A stretch of DNA of 64,000 nt from Novakomyces olei. Taxonomy: Eukaryota > Ascomycota > Novakomycetes > Novakomycetales > Novakomycetaceae. The notes beneath the pieces are model-generated. The model was not told where the DNA came from and made no database searches. It worked only from the letters and a program-made list of their open reading frames with translations. The position numbers and the translations under genes were made by a program. The stretch spans positions 806,501-870,500 of the forward strand of contig JADEYG010000012.1 of the NCBI GenBank assembly GCA_016906335.1, in the 5' to 3' direction. Positions 10,400 through 21,786 of this stretch are shown here, one piece after another (position 1 is the stretch's first letter; each line of letters begins with the position of its first letter).

Positions 10400-11785
10400 T
10401 TACTGCCCAGGTTTTTTGAAGCGCTTCATTTGCTTCTGCAGTGTGTGATCAACAGACTTGGGCGCGTGGCCTGCACTTTGCTTTTTAGCCCTCATTTCGG
10501 CTTCTACCCGCCTCTGGTTTTCTTTCGCCTGAAGAGCAGCCGACTCTTTTACGTTCTGCACAAAGTCCTTGACGGAGGCCATCAATCCCGGTCGTGGCTC
10601 CTTAATGCCGACAGCGTCGGCTACAGGAGCAGGCATGGGTGGAAGCTTCAACCGCGCGCGGAACTTTCCGTTCCGTAGCAGAATACCTTGGACCATGGCA
10701 AATAACTGGGTTGGAATCCAGTAACTGAACACAGCCTAAACAAGTCAGCAAGAAGGAAGATTAAAGACTGGAATTGTGAAGATGTAAACACGAATAGAGA
10801 TGAGATTAAAAAGGAAGGGGGGAAAAGGGGAAATAATTTACCGCTTGAAAGTTCATCGTGAGCAATGGCATAGCCCAAATGAGGCCTTGAAAGATACGCT
10901 TCAAATTCTGAGACATGGCTGAGTTTGAGGTACCTGAATCGCTTCCAAGCTTGAAATTGACTTGCACTAATGCCGCATTAATTAATGGAAGAATGAGGTA
11001 GTAAGGATCACGAGCAGTGAGATCAGTGATCCAGCCGAATCCACCAGAGGTGAGACCAGGAACGGGCAAATTACACATGCCCTGAATTCCGATATAGAAA
11101 GACATGAAAATAACACCAGAGACCGCGGGAAATTTGATCATTGAGAACGGACTAACGTTATTGCTGGTAAACAATTTACGCATAGAGTTTACTGATTCCT
11201 GTGCCTTTTGTGTGTCGCCCTCCTTTTTAGCATCTTTCATTGCCTGCTGCAGTTCCTTTAGACGCGGTCCTATCTTTGCCATTACTGCTCCCTTTTTCGC
11301 TTGGTCAATTACAAGAGGCACCAGGGCCAAACGCATGGATATCGCAGTCACTCCGATAGTTAACCACCACGGAAGCCCGGTAATAACATGGACGCCCTCC
11401 AACAGAGCCTGGCAAAACCCCGCAGGTGACCAATTGCAAAGTCCCATCGAAGCTAAATCGCCTAGTTGATGCTGCGCAACCGTCAAATTTTCCGACAAGC
11501 TTGCTCCATGCTCGGAAAAGGATTCCGGAATATTGGCCAAGTCCGGCGTTGGACCCGGATGAGGAATTACTGTGTCCAGGTTCTTGTGTGGAGCCGCTGC
11601 AGCTGTTGTAGAATTAAGTCGTCGGCCACAAACTGCAGTTACTGCGTGCGGCCGACTATTGTTCAACAGACTTGAATTTGCGCGAGAAGCGTTCCGTATT
11701 GCTCCATGTGCAATAGACCTTTGTGCTGGGTTAGTTGATTGCAAAATTACAGCCAGTCTTACCGTACGCCCACGGCCAAATTCAT
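10400..11785 (-). CDS. OXA1: OXA1 mitochondrial inner-membrane insertase
   Basis: Three exons: 11763-11785 (only 23 bases), 10842-11718, 10400-10735, giving 411 aa. Introns are 44 and 106 bases; the first has the branch sequence CAACTAACC. The product belongs to the YidC/Oxa1/Alb3 family, which inserts mitochondrially encoded proteins into the inner membrane. Visible parts: presequence MNLAVGVRSIAHGAIRNASRA; first core segment starting GLPWWLTIGVTAISMR; the matrix hairpin with KIGPRLKELQQAMKDAKKEGD; membrane segments FPAVSGVIFMSFYIG, YLILPLINAAL and, across the last intron, AAVFSYWIPTQLFAM. The basic C-terminal tail (KKQSAGHAPK to KRFKKPGQ) is of the type that binds the mitoribosome. The tiny first exon is inferred, but it supplies an in-frame ATG and a presequence that would otherwise be missing. 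Confidence 0.93.
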
Positions 11786-12067
11786 TTTGGACAGTGTTGG
11801 ATATATTTTTTTATCCTGCCTATATTGGAGAAGCGTAAAACTAGAAATCTAATTATTATGAACAGCCGAAAAGATATTGAATATTATAAAATATAAAATA
11901 TAAATATTAAAATAATAATAAAATAGATGTTAATAGATAACGAAATATATATGAAACACATAATATATGGACCCCGTCTGCCGTTTTGCTTGCTATCTCC
12001 AATCAAGCCCATCCTGCAATATGATGAACGAGACCTTGGCTCTGCCATGTAATGCGAATCGGAAGCA

Positions 12068-13676
12068 ATGAAACAGTACATGAAATTTCTGGCATATATC
12101 GCTATTGTGCTCACAGTTTATGTGTACGCTTTTCCCGTATTTCATGGCTGTGTGCCTGTGCACCAATTACTCGGCCTCACCGTGCCTTGGCCTCAGTTGC
12201 GTCTAGCGCTTATGGCAGATCCTCAAGTCGAGGGTGATTTCAAGCAGAGCCAAGGGTTACGATGTACGGAAAAATCGTTTATTTTCTAGTTCTTTACTGT
12301 ATTCATCGGCCGTTTATTACCTGTAGCATTTTAAATTTTTTTTTCCCTAATTTATTTATTTTAATCGCTGCTATCAAAACAGGATCTAGGTTCCCGATTA
12401 CGATAGCCTTTCTCCTAGCAATTTTGCTGTAGCTGCTTCATTACTGTACTCGCTAGCTGTCTATCATATTGTATTTAACGCACTAACAACAGCACGCTTG
12501 GATGTGTGGGGTAACGATAGGTACTTGGCTCATTTACGGCGCACCATCACTTTATTCTCGGGCCCATTCGACTATTATTGTGTACTTGGCGATCTGTTGT
12601 CTAGTCAGTGGGTTACGGATGACGAATTTGGTCGGCGCGCAGATCGTATGCAGCACATTGTGCTTGATAGAGTATACAAAACTTTTGGATAATTACGATA
12701 TTAATGGCCAGAAAACTCCAGGACTGATAGTTCCCGGAAATCATGATATTGGCTATGCAGTAAGTCGCTTGAAAGCTTAGACACTAAAATTCAAAGGGCG
12801 ATGTTACACGGCCACGACTAGACCGTTGGGAACGAACATTTGGGCCTGCAAACAGGCAATTTCTAATCAATCTTGACACTGCAAAGATTCGTGTGGTTTT
12901 GCTTAATTCCATGGTGCTGGATACGCCTTCGGTGGACGAGGTAAGAACCGAATTCAACATTTTATGTCTTATACACTGCCGCGTTTGGAGCGCGCAAGGG
13001 AATAGTACACTTGTACATTCATTTGTTCAAGGTTTATATTTTTTGTATTACACTTTAGCTTTTGTTCGATTTATTCGTCTTCTAATCAAAAGGCAATTCG
13101 CAATGAAACATTGGCTTTCATTGAATCTTTGAGAGCGCAAAAAGATCCCGTTGTTCTCCTCTCTCACATCCCATTGTACAAGGAGGCCGGATTATGTGTG
13201 GACAGTCCTCTTTTCGAGTACTACAAAGATGGGCGGTTGAGGGTGCAAAACCTACTCTCCCCCTCTGCTTCGAGTCTGCTACTCAGCGTCCTCCCACCAG
13301 GCTCAATGATCTTCAATGGCCACGATCATGAAGGATGCTCGACAGCTCACTATCCTTTGGGTTCCGCGACGACACTTGCTTCGGCTTCTGGCGACTACAT
13401 CCCAGAGTTCACTCTGAGAAGTATGATGGGCCAGTATGGGGGTTATACGCATACGGTTTCTCTCCACACTGCCGCTGATGGTAAGCTTGCTGTACCCTCG
13501 TATATCATTGACCGATAGGCCGGGTACGCTACCAACTTGTTTCATGCCGAGGTATTGGAAACACGCTTTGGTGGGGTGTTCACGTGTATGATATTTTACT
13601 ACTTGGAATAGGAGTGGGAAGGGTTGCTTTGCGGCTGTCCAGATGGTACGCGCAAACAAAGGATCACCGTGATTAG
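12068..13676 (+). CDS. TED1: TED1/PGAP5-type GPI-glycan remodelling phosphoesterase
   Basis: Six exons: 12068-12263, 12493-12671, 12712-12759, 12797-12940, 13093-13480, 13519-13676, giving 370 aa. Introns are 229, 40, 37, 152 and 38 bases. The family removes ethanolamine phosphate from the GPI glycan in the ER, a step that marks GPI proteins for export. Motifs: MADPQVEGD (metal site), LDVWGNDRYLAHL, LGDLLSSQW, VPGNHDIGY, LSHIPLY, NGHDHEGC and the conserved tail block MGQYGGY. One membrane segment lies near the N-terminus (residues about 7-27). A second near the C-terminus starts LWWGVHVYDILLLG and is followed by a short cytosolic tail KDHRD. The last exon is recognised because it restores this C-terminal anchor; stopping at 13518 would lose it. 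Active site is complete. Confidence 0.9.
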
Positions 13677-14019
13677 CTATACCAAAGACGGTTATGAATT
13701 GCACAAATTATACTGTACTAGTATTGTGAACAAATATCGACGAATGTTTTAAATAACATCACAAAATGCTGCAGTAGGCGATTGCCTACTAAAAATGTAG
13801 CCAACAGTTATTGCCGTGGTGTTTTGGCACTGCTGTGCTCCAAATCGTATTGGATTCGTGTATTATATACAACTGCTAAGCTGTCCCTTATAACCTTTTA
13901 TAAATAATAAATAATAAATAATAAATAATAAATAAATAATGTTGGTGCTACCAATAGTACCTAGCGCAGAGCTACGAGCGCCTCACTATCCTCGCCGTAC
14001 GGAGCGCTCATGATGCGCA
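13677..14019. repeat. Spacer with (TAA/TAAA) simple repeat
   Basis: AT-rich spacer between two plus-strand genes. Bases 13902-13939 are a run of TAAATAA units. The same repeat type recurs near 19843-19930 and 40498-40615. No gene is seen. Confidence 0.6.
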
Positions 14020-15297
14020 ATGACGAGCCCGAGTTTTCTGCCCGTTCCGACGGCACTGGTCGCGCTGCGTCGTGTGCTTTTAGACATTGAGCGCACGGAT
14101 CAAGAGTATAAAAATGGACTCGTTAAAGAGCGTCATAGACGCTATGAGCGCGAGATGAAGAGCTTGAAGCACGAGCAGAGTCTGCTTGAGCAGCGTCTGT
14201 TAGAGACGAGCGCCCAGAATCTATGCGACTTTGATTCTGGTCTGTTTGTACAGGCGCTCGTCTATTTGTATAATACTTGCAGTGAGGCCTCGTCGCTAAT
14301 TGCCTTTCTAAAATCCTGTCTGCCCTTTTCTCTTGTCTCTGCTTTTCGCGCTGGTCGCGGAGCGTCTTCAGTGCGAATGCTCACCGACTCTATCGCACTT
14401 CTCCACCACAGCAACGAGAATCTTTGCTCCGCTTTACGCGCAGTGCTACAGAGCTCTCAAGTTCAACGGCTCGAGGACAACGAGCCTTTACCTGCAAAAG
14501 ACCATACAGACTCTGGTCGTGCAGGGCAGAGCAAAGACGATCTCGTTCTTTGGCTTGTGACACGTGTCTCTGTAGACCAGGAGGCCTTGTGGGACGCTTC
14601 TTACGCCGTCAAGCCTCCACGGCCGGGCGAGCTTATGGAATTAGAGCCGGAGGCGGTTAACGATCACGGGGCCCGTGATCGTTTATCAGGCGATCGTTCG
14701 CCAGCCACTAATGCAAAAGGCACAGTGCCGAGTTTGTCTGGGAAAAGGAGTGCCATACGATTACAAAACACCGCGGCACCAAGCTTGTCTGATCTTGATC
14801 GCTTTGAGCGCAATTTGGTTGGTAAGGAGGGGCATAATGGGCAAAGTACGGACGGAGTTGGGCAGAGGAGGACGAGTAACAGATTGGTACCCGGTCAACT
14901 TGAAGTGCAATCGTCCCTTGCTGATCAGGATCGTGTAGAGCCGCCCCAGCACAACGGGTCTCAAGATTTCGAGGCTAGTAACAATGGAGATTTAGAAGAC
15001 CGGGTCAATGCTCTTATCGAGCAGGCGCAAGCTGATCTGGATTCTGGCGAATACACAGAACGGAGTGGCCCATTATTACACTTCCAGTCTTCAGCATCGT
15101 CTTTGTCCGGCGACTCGTTGGATCAGCATCGAGACTCGGATGCTGCCAGTAGCAGTGCTTACGGGTATCAGGGCTCCTCAAAGCCCACCTCAGTTTCTTC
15201 GAGCCGAATTTACAGGAATCCAATGGAGCGAATGCTGGGGACGAAGAGCCGATCTACAATCGCGGCATCTACACCCCGTCATGATAGCCTTGATTAG
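14020..15297 (+). CDS. Unknown 425-aa protein, helical N-terminus and disordered C-terminus
   Basis: Single open frame. The ATG at 14020 is used; another ATG at 14010 is in a different frame. I do not recognise the family. Residues about 20-65 form a likely coiled coil (TDQEYKNGLVKERHRRYERE, MKSLKHEQSLLEQRLLE). Residues about 70-155 look like a compact helical domain (FDSGLFVQALVYLYNTCSEA, SLIAFLKSCLPFSLVSAF). From about residue 200 the chain is rich in Ser, Asp, Gln and Gly, with no fold evident, and ends in a conserved-looking patch NPMERMLGTKSRS. No signal peptide or membrane segment. The long uninterrupted frame and normal codon use make it a real gene. The stop codon lies inside a TTAGGG motif. 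Confidence 0.8.
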   Translation: MTSPSFLPVPTALVALRRVLLDIERTDQEYKNGLVKERHRRYEREMKSLKHEQSLLEQRLLETSAQNLCDFDSGLFVQALVYLYNTCSEASSLIAFLKSCLPFSLVSAFRAGRGASSVRMLTDSIALLHHSNENLCSALRAVLQSSQVQRLEDNEPLPAKDHTDSGRAGQSKDDLVLWLVTRVSVDQEALWDASYAVKPPRPGELMELEPEAVNDHGARDRLSGDRSPATNAKGTVPSLSGKRSAIRLQNTAAPSLSDLDRFERNLVGKEGHNGQSTDGVGQRRTSNRLVPGQLEVQSSLADQDRVEPPQHNGSQDFEASNNGDLEDRVNALIEQAQADLDSGEYTERSGPLLHFQSSASSLSGDSLDQHRDSDAASSSAYGYQGSSKPTSVSSSRIYRNPMERMLGTKSRSTIAASTPRHDSLD

Positions 15298-15577
15298 GGT
15301 TACAGTCGAGAGTGGATGGCAATTTTTGTGAATATGGTGTATCTAATAGATTGTGCAGTTTGTACCTGTAATGGTCAACATAAAGTTTTGGTGGCGACCT
15401 GTATCGAGCGGGAATTTGACGGATTACAACATCGATACTACAAACAACACCCATTCTTCATGTGGTTATTGCAGCGTCATGATGAAATAACTAATAAAAT
15501 AAACATTGTCTGCAGCAGATAATGGCGCTAGAATTAAAAAAGTTTCCTTTTCAAGATTTATACACTTTGGATAAAGG

Positions 15578-18500
15578 CTATTTGATCAACGACTCTAGAT
15601 GCTCTCGTGAGTCTTCATCCAAGTAGGCAAGTTGTGACCGCTGTTGAAGATTTTGATAAGCACTTGAAATACACCGCTTAATGCTCAAAGTGTGTACAGG
15701 GCTACTGGCCAGATAAGCTTCCCGTCGAGCCGAATCGAGAGATTCTGTATAGTAATCTTCGCCGGAAAAGTTATCGTGTTTCCAGTATATGCTCGAACTA
15801 GAAAGGCTTAGCAACAAATCATAATTTAGAAAATTAAAGTCTACATACTCTCCTTGACAATCTTCATTGACATCATTTACTAGTATCGACCATAATTTGA
15901 TTATGTTTGGTAAATGGAAAAGTACCCGTGAATCTCCCGTAGAGACCAGTGAAGCTAATGCAAGTGCGTGAAGCTTTCGATTGTGAAATTCGCCAATATT
16001 TTCAAACTTTTGGTATTGTTAGATGGTTTCAATTTGTCAAAAAAAATAATAGATAATAAATGAACAAGTATACCCGCAGAATCCAAGCCCGTATTATGGC
16101 ATCTACCAGCGCGTCCGGAGTTTCGGTAAGACTTTCAATGATTTTCAGTAGTGAACCACCGTCCTTAATAGCAATCCATGACAGAACGTGCAAATACTGT
16201 ACGAGAACCGACGCACTCTCCTTGCAAGAATTAGAATAAAAAGTTTCATAAACTATATGTAAAATCATAAAACTAAATTCTTACATCTTCGTCCACGACC
16301 GCAGACACTAAATGCTTCACTATCTCAGATCCCTTCAAAGCCTCTATCAAATCAACGGTGGATATGCTCCATACAAACACCGATATCGCACGGCAAATGG
16401 GCTGTACAGCGTCCATCTTAATATTTCCGATAAATCCAGAAAATGCACTGGTAATCGGCTGAGCAAATCTCGAGCCCAATTCAGAGGGACACAAGTACGT
16501 GTAGCATTCAATTATTTCAACAAATTTTTGAGCAGACTCTGTGCCGCAATTCAAGCTCGAAATAGCAATGGCGACAAGATCAAGTAACTCTGCTGTCGCA
16601 GAACTTGCGTTTTTGAGCAAAGCAATCCAAAGTTCAATTGCGTCTTCTGCGAGATAGACGTGCCCGTCTTGATACGGATCGAGCGAGTAAGAGATCAGCG
16701 GTAAAATTAGACCTAACAGCTGGACAGACTGGTGCCTCATAGACTTGATGTTTGTTAGCCTGTACCGAAAATAATTAGGCAGAATATGAATATAGAAACG
16801 AGAGAATGTTTCGAGTGCCAACCTTGGCAGCCCATGTATCTGGAATATAATAAAAAGGAAAAACAAAGCAAAGTGCCAGCTCTGTTGAGGAGAAAAAGCA
16901 GACCAAAATCATACCTCAACCGTCTTTGTGAGAGTAGACAGTATCGACATTTTAAGCAAATGCTGGTCCCCGCATTGCTGCCAAAGCGAGGGTAAAAGTT
17001 GCGCAATTGTTGGGCAATGCGGTGCCATCTTCGTATCCATACGCTCAATTATAATTCTGACGACACTGAGTATTTTGACTTTGGTATCGATTTCGCTGCA
17101 CTCCTCAATTATGCTAATAAGTCGTACGACTATTTCATCCATAAAGGGCTCAAAGTCGTGCGCTTCAAACTGCCACTCGTCCACAACTGGCTGAAGCATT
17201 TCTGCAGCAGTTAAGCGAACAACAAAATCTGTATACTCGGCTGGTTTCAGGTTACGTAGGAACAGCTCGTATACCATTGGGCGAATACCCGTGGAACATT
17301 TTACGCCAATCCATTCGGAGACAAGAATAATCAGCCGCCGACGTAAGATATTCGCACTAGAGCGAACTATGTAAGCATTGATGAGCCAAACAACAAAATT
17401 ATCTCAAAAAATTTGGAAAAAGAACAAAAAGGGTAAAGAGAACAAAACACATCATACAAGGGGATTTCGAGGGTTGACAGAGGGATAATTCTTTCCGTCA
17501 TCACTCTATCAAAATCGACCATTTCATACAAGCTGTGAGCAGCCAGACCGAGTGCCGTATAGTAAGAGTCTGTTGTAAGAATAGATTGCCTGTCCATCGG
17601 GTCTGTCGTGATTAGTTGCCAAAATTGTTTAAAATTAAAATACTAGGCACTTGAAAAATAATGAAATGACGAGTATAAACCGAAATTCGACTTGATACGA
17701 ATTCCAAATAATAAAAGGCGCTTCTTCTGGAGGGGAATTAACGTACCTCCTAAAGACTGTATCAAGTTGATCAAGGGCAAAGATAGCGAATTTTTGAATT
17801 GCTGTACGAGATCAATAAATAATTTTTGGGCGCACGGCTACACACGTTAACACTGAAACCGACATGGTCCAAAAAAGCTATAAACGAAGGCATACTCGTA
17901 ATTCGAATTCCCATTGGTCCTGCTGCTCCTCTGCCACGAAGGCCTCCGGCTCCTCTGCCCACTGTTCCAATTGGCGCGGCTGAAGAGGAAATAATTTCGC
18001 TACAAGTTCAGATGCAATCATTTCCACTCTATCGCGAGTAAACAGAGTGCTCTCAAACAGCTCTGTGGCCCTTTTTCGCTCTTCCACGTCAAGCTCTGAC
18101 GGCTCTGAAAACTGTCAATATTACAAAGAATAATTTTGACATACTGTTGAGAACGACAACATTATCGTTTGGTAATACGCGTATAGCAGAACGCAATATT
18201 CGTAAGGCTTGTAAGGCTATTTTTACCCACAACTGGTAATAATCATCGTCCTCTTGTACTGAATCCTGAGGAGCATTATCCACCACCAAAAGAGCCCATG
18301 ACCAGTATAATAGAACACTATCAGACGCGCCTGGCATGAGTGCAAAGTTTCCTGGAGCCGAATCAGACAATCGCAGAAAGAACTTGCCGTATAAAAGGGT
18401 AAACTTGATCAGTAATTCTCTGCTCTCTTCTGTCCTTAAACTCCCATCTAAAACAAGTAAGCTCCGAATATACATATACTTAAGAGGAGACTAAACAATA

Positions 18501-19696
18501 AACAGAAACAGTCTTGGAAAAAGAATAAGAAGGGGTAAAATTACAATTTTCAAGCACAATCTTGCAATGAGTGGCCAGAGTTGTAAAAACCGCCCTAGAC
18601 TCGGTGCTGCGATGAAAATGTTCAAATCCCTGTACGCACAGGTGGACAAGTATCTTCATCAACAGTCGTGTCAAAGCAAGAAACTGGATAGCGCCTGAGC
18701 CACCAGCTGCCCGTTCCATATAGCCCGTGAAAAATGTGGTATATACATGAGTAAAAAACTCTGTCAAACGAGGAGCAGCATTGTACAAATGCTGGCGGGA
18801 AGACCGTAATTTGCTAGATGCTAGTGCTTTTATTGTCTGTAGTGTAATGCGCAAGTAAGCGTTCAGCGCAGGCCAGAGAGACTCGTCAGGAGCAGCCACC
18901 ATAATTCGGCTCATTAAAACATCAAAAATATTTGGCCAATCATTAGGAAAGTCTATACGGGCCATTCTTGAAATCATGACGGCCGCTTGAGGGACCAAGA
19001 TGGAGGGAAAATCCACGTCAATATTAAGAATATGTTCACGGATATGCTGTTTCTCCTGCGGCGTTATAGCGCTAGCAAATATTAGTTACACCCTGCATTA
19101 TTTACGTCGTCTTTGTTCTTTTGTTTTCATTTATATACTTTTTGGGGAGCTTGCGCCAGTATTTGTCAACACCGTTTTTCATATATATGACGGCGCCCAG
19201 CCGAAGTGGAAGCGTGGCATTTGCGTCCATGTATATTTCCTTTATAATTAGAACAAATTGCAAAGACGATCCGCACGACACGTGAAAGCATTCAAGACGT
19301 CGTGACCATAAAAAAGTAAGAGACAAAAAGACGCATAAATTAAATTCTAAAGTTGCTCTCGTTGTTTTAATTTATTTTTCATGTGCAATGCTTCTGACGA
19401 AATTGAAGACAGCCTTTGACAAGTTTCCTGATGGCAGACACCAAATTAGAGCAGGAGACAAAGAAGAAAGGCCTGGAAGTGTTTGACAAAATTATCTCTG
19501 ATCTATTTAATTGGCACACGATGTGCCTTTGGCAAGGGATATCCGTAGCCAAGTGTTGACCTACCAGCAAATGCGAATAAAAGCCAGGCTTTGTCTCCCA
19601 TGAGCGCAACCGCGATTCACCCGTCCGAACCCCGACGGCATCTTGCTGTGTGGCCAGCTCCAGCGCAGCACGTACTGCGGCCGGCGAAAACTCCAT
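15578..19696 (-). CDS. KAP120: Importin-beta family karyopherin Kap120/importin-11
   Basis: Thirteen exons, total 2967 bases and 988 aa: 19565-19696, 19139-19239, 18545-19071, 18447 down to 18145, 18104-17896, 17837-17747, 17602-17458, 17356-16915, 16839-16823, 16759-16285, 16220-16074, 16006-15849, 15797-15578. It carries cargo such as ribosome assembly factors into the nucleus. It is colinear with yeast Kap120: importin N-terminal block (SWETKPGFYSHLLEIYMD, KNGVDKYWRKLPKNAI), RIDFPNDWPNIFDVL, QLEQWAEEPEAFV, PCAQKLFIDLV, MVDFDRVM, VVDEWQFEAHDFEPFMDE, HVYLAEDAIELW and the C-terminal SREHLESLIK. Most introns are 40-144 bases. The first is 325 bases and holds hairpins. The 17-base exon 16823-16839 is the least certain; if the following 63-base segment is exonic, 21 residues are added in frame. 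Family call is very firm. Confidence 0.92.
19240..19564 (-). other. Long first intron of KAP120 with hairpins
   Basis: 325 bases, much longer than most introns here. It contains a perfect 6-bp hairpin at 19513-19527 (GGCACA/TGTGCC) and a second inverted repeat CACGAC/GTCGTG between 19275 and 19305. It may host a small RNA, but box motifs are not decisive. Confidence 0.35.
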
Positions 19697-19970
19697 ATTA
19701 AACTTTAAATTAAAAGCATTGCAGCACGCGCTTGTAAATTACAAGGGCACGCAGCATGAAGGAGTCAAGTGCCAGAAAGACAGTAAATTATATCTGTGAC
19801 AAAATATTATAAAAAATCAATGATATCAAAAAGAAAGATAATAAATAATAAATAATAAATGGATAATAAATAATAAATGAATAATAAATAATAAATGAAT
19901 AATAAATAATAAATGAATAATAAATAATTTCATTTAGTGTGGGCGCATTTAATACGTCTCCAACGCGGGG
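19697..19970. repeat. Spacer with TAATAAA simple repeat
   Basis: Divergent promoter region between KAP120 and PEX2. Bases 19843-19930 consist of AATAAATAATAAATG-like units of about 15 bases. Confidence 0.65.
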
Positions 19971-21128
19971 ATGGTCCTGCAGGCGCTTTCTCGATTATGG
20001 GCGGACGGTGATGGAGCAATAGTGCCTATACGCACAGGCCAATTAGACGCAAGTCTGCTCGATCACGAACTTGAACAAGTATTTTCAGCGGCTTTGTTAC
20101 GCGCGGTAAGAGGAAATGGCACAGTTCGAGCCGAGCGACAGCAACGCATCGAATGGGGTTTAAGGCATTTTTTACGAGCGGCGGTGTGGAAGCTTAGTGT
20201 ATGGGACAAAGGATCAACCCATGGCTCAATGCTACAAAATTTAAAATATGCACAATCGAGTGGAGGCAGTTTGAATTCTCCTTCACGGCGGGCAAAAGCA
20301 CTGCACGGCCTACTCGTGCTTGGATTGCCGCTTGTGCACGAGCAGGTTGGTGATTATATTCAGCGGGACAATTGGGTGCAGCATGAAAGTGTAAGCAAGG
20401 CAGATACTTTGGATTGTATCCTGAGCTGACTATTGAAAACAATACAGACCTGGAAACGGAGGGCTGCAAAGCTACTTTTGCGAGGAGAAGCATTGCTATC
20501 AGTCTTGACTTTTATTAACCTTGTTGCTTTTCTCCGGACAGGAAAGTACCGGTCGCTGGTTGATAGGATTCTTCGTCTCCGGTTAGTGCCAGCATCTCGG
20601 TCACTGTACCGTGATATCAATTTCGAGTTTCAAGACCGCCAGCTCATATGGTCTGCGTTTACAGAGTTTATTCTCTTTGTTTTGCCTCTATTGAAATTTA
20701 GACGCTTAATCCTTCAGGTACAGAGATGGCTGGCGACTAGAGCGCAAAAAGCTGCCATTCCTCCGCCATTTGCCCATTTGCGCAAAGCATTAGATGCTAT
20801 CTCTGTTAGTGAACTTGACCCGCTTGCCTATGCGCAATCACCGCATGCGGTTGATGCTTGTGTCATCACAAACCCCTACCAAGCGGACTGTGGGTGCGTG
20901 TACTCGTACACAAACATAATTGCAAAGCTAGTGGAAAATGAGGGCTACGGATGGGACTGTTTGCGATGTGGCCAAAACATAAAGTCGGCCCAGCGGTGGG
21001 TGCTGCTTACGGAAAAGGCAAAAATTGCAATTTCTAGTATGGGTGCTTCCATCGAGGACGAGAGCGGCGAATCTGATTCGGAATCTGTTTCGGAATCTGT
21101 TGCCAATTCGGAAAGTGATGTAAAATGA
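19971..21128 (+). CDS. PEX2: Peroxin PEX2 with degenerate RING
   Basis: Two exons, 19971-20390 and 20448-21128 (57-base intron), 366 aa. PEX2, with PEX10 and PEX12, forms the peroxisomal ubiquitin-ligase channel that recycles the PEX5 import receptor. The Pex2/Pex12 membrane region is recognised by the block ALSRLWADGDGA, HELEQVF, WGLRHFLRAAVWKLSVWD, HGLLVLGLP, FINLVAFLRTGKYRSLVDRI and NFEFQDRQLIWSAFTEFILF. The RING region spans about residues 276-314: DACVITNPYQ, CGCVYSYTN, GWDCLRCG. Fungal PEX2 usually has CGCVYCYVC-type spacing. Here two zinc-ligand positions are Ser and Asn, and the first CxxC has one Cys. The acidic tail (SGESDSESVSES) ends the chain. Identity is secure; ligase activity is doubtful. 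Confidence 0.9.
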
Positions 21129-21398
21129 AATCAAGAGTAAATATAAAGTGTATATATACATCATTTATTCCAATGAATCTTTGTGCATAAACGTATACCA
21201 TATAGAGTGCAGTCAAGGGCCACATACAAATCCATTTATTACTTTTCAGAGCAGCCTTCTTCAACGCGTGAATGGTCTGCTGAGGCTATTCCCAAATTGC
21301 CTACAAATTCAAAACGTGAGGAATCAATATTAATGCAGAATAAATTATCATGCGGCGACAACTTGAAGCTGCTATTTCATCGTTTAGTTTCGCGATAT

Positions 21399-21786
21399 TT
21401 ACTTTTGTGCTTGTAGAGCCTTGAGCTTTTGCTTGACAATCTTTTGCTCCTCTATAAGGAAAGCACGCATAATACGGTCCTTCACGCACTGTGCGCAGCG
21501 CGAGCCTCCATAAGATCGTTGAACAGTCTTTTTGGTCTTTGAGAGAGTTGCCAATTCACGCGGGCGGTGCGGCTTGATTCCAAAGAGAGATGATCCACAG
21601 TCACCTATATAAAGATTAATATTTGTAAAGTCTAGACATTTTGCTCGACATACCGCAGCGAGGAACCTTGCCGGTCTTCTTGATGTGCAGATACCGCAAA
21701 TTGTTGCCGGGGGTTTTAGTGACGCGGACCTTGTTGGACCGAGTGTTGTACGGCAGGGCACGACGGTAAGTCAATCGCGGAGCCAT
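21399..21786 (-). CDS. RPL34: 60S ribosomal protein L34 (eL34)
   Basis: Two exons, 21654-21786 and 21399-21604 (49-base intron), 112 aa. Starts [20 protein letters not shown], contains [15 protein letters not shown], the paired Cys knuckles PRCGDCGS and [11 protein letters not shown], and ends [11 protein letters not shown]. Complete eL34 of normal length, with all four Cys of the zinc site. Upstream at about 21872-21884 the spacer reads ACCCTACCCTAG, a telobox-like element of the kind found at fungal ribosomal protein promoters. Confidence 0.97.

Noticed and set aside
13481-13518. Stop at 13518 as the end of the TED1-like gene
   Set aside because: GTAAGC..GATAG bounds a 38-base intron; splicing restores the family's C-terminal membrane anchor.
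19843-19930. Evenly spaced short repeats resembling a CRISPR-like array
   Set aside because: Units of about 15 bases made only of A, T and a few G; a simple-sequence repeat in a eukaryotic genome.
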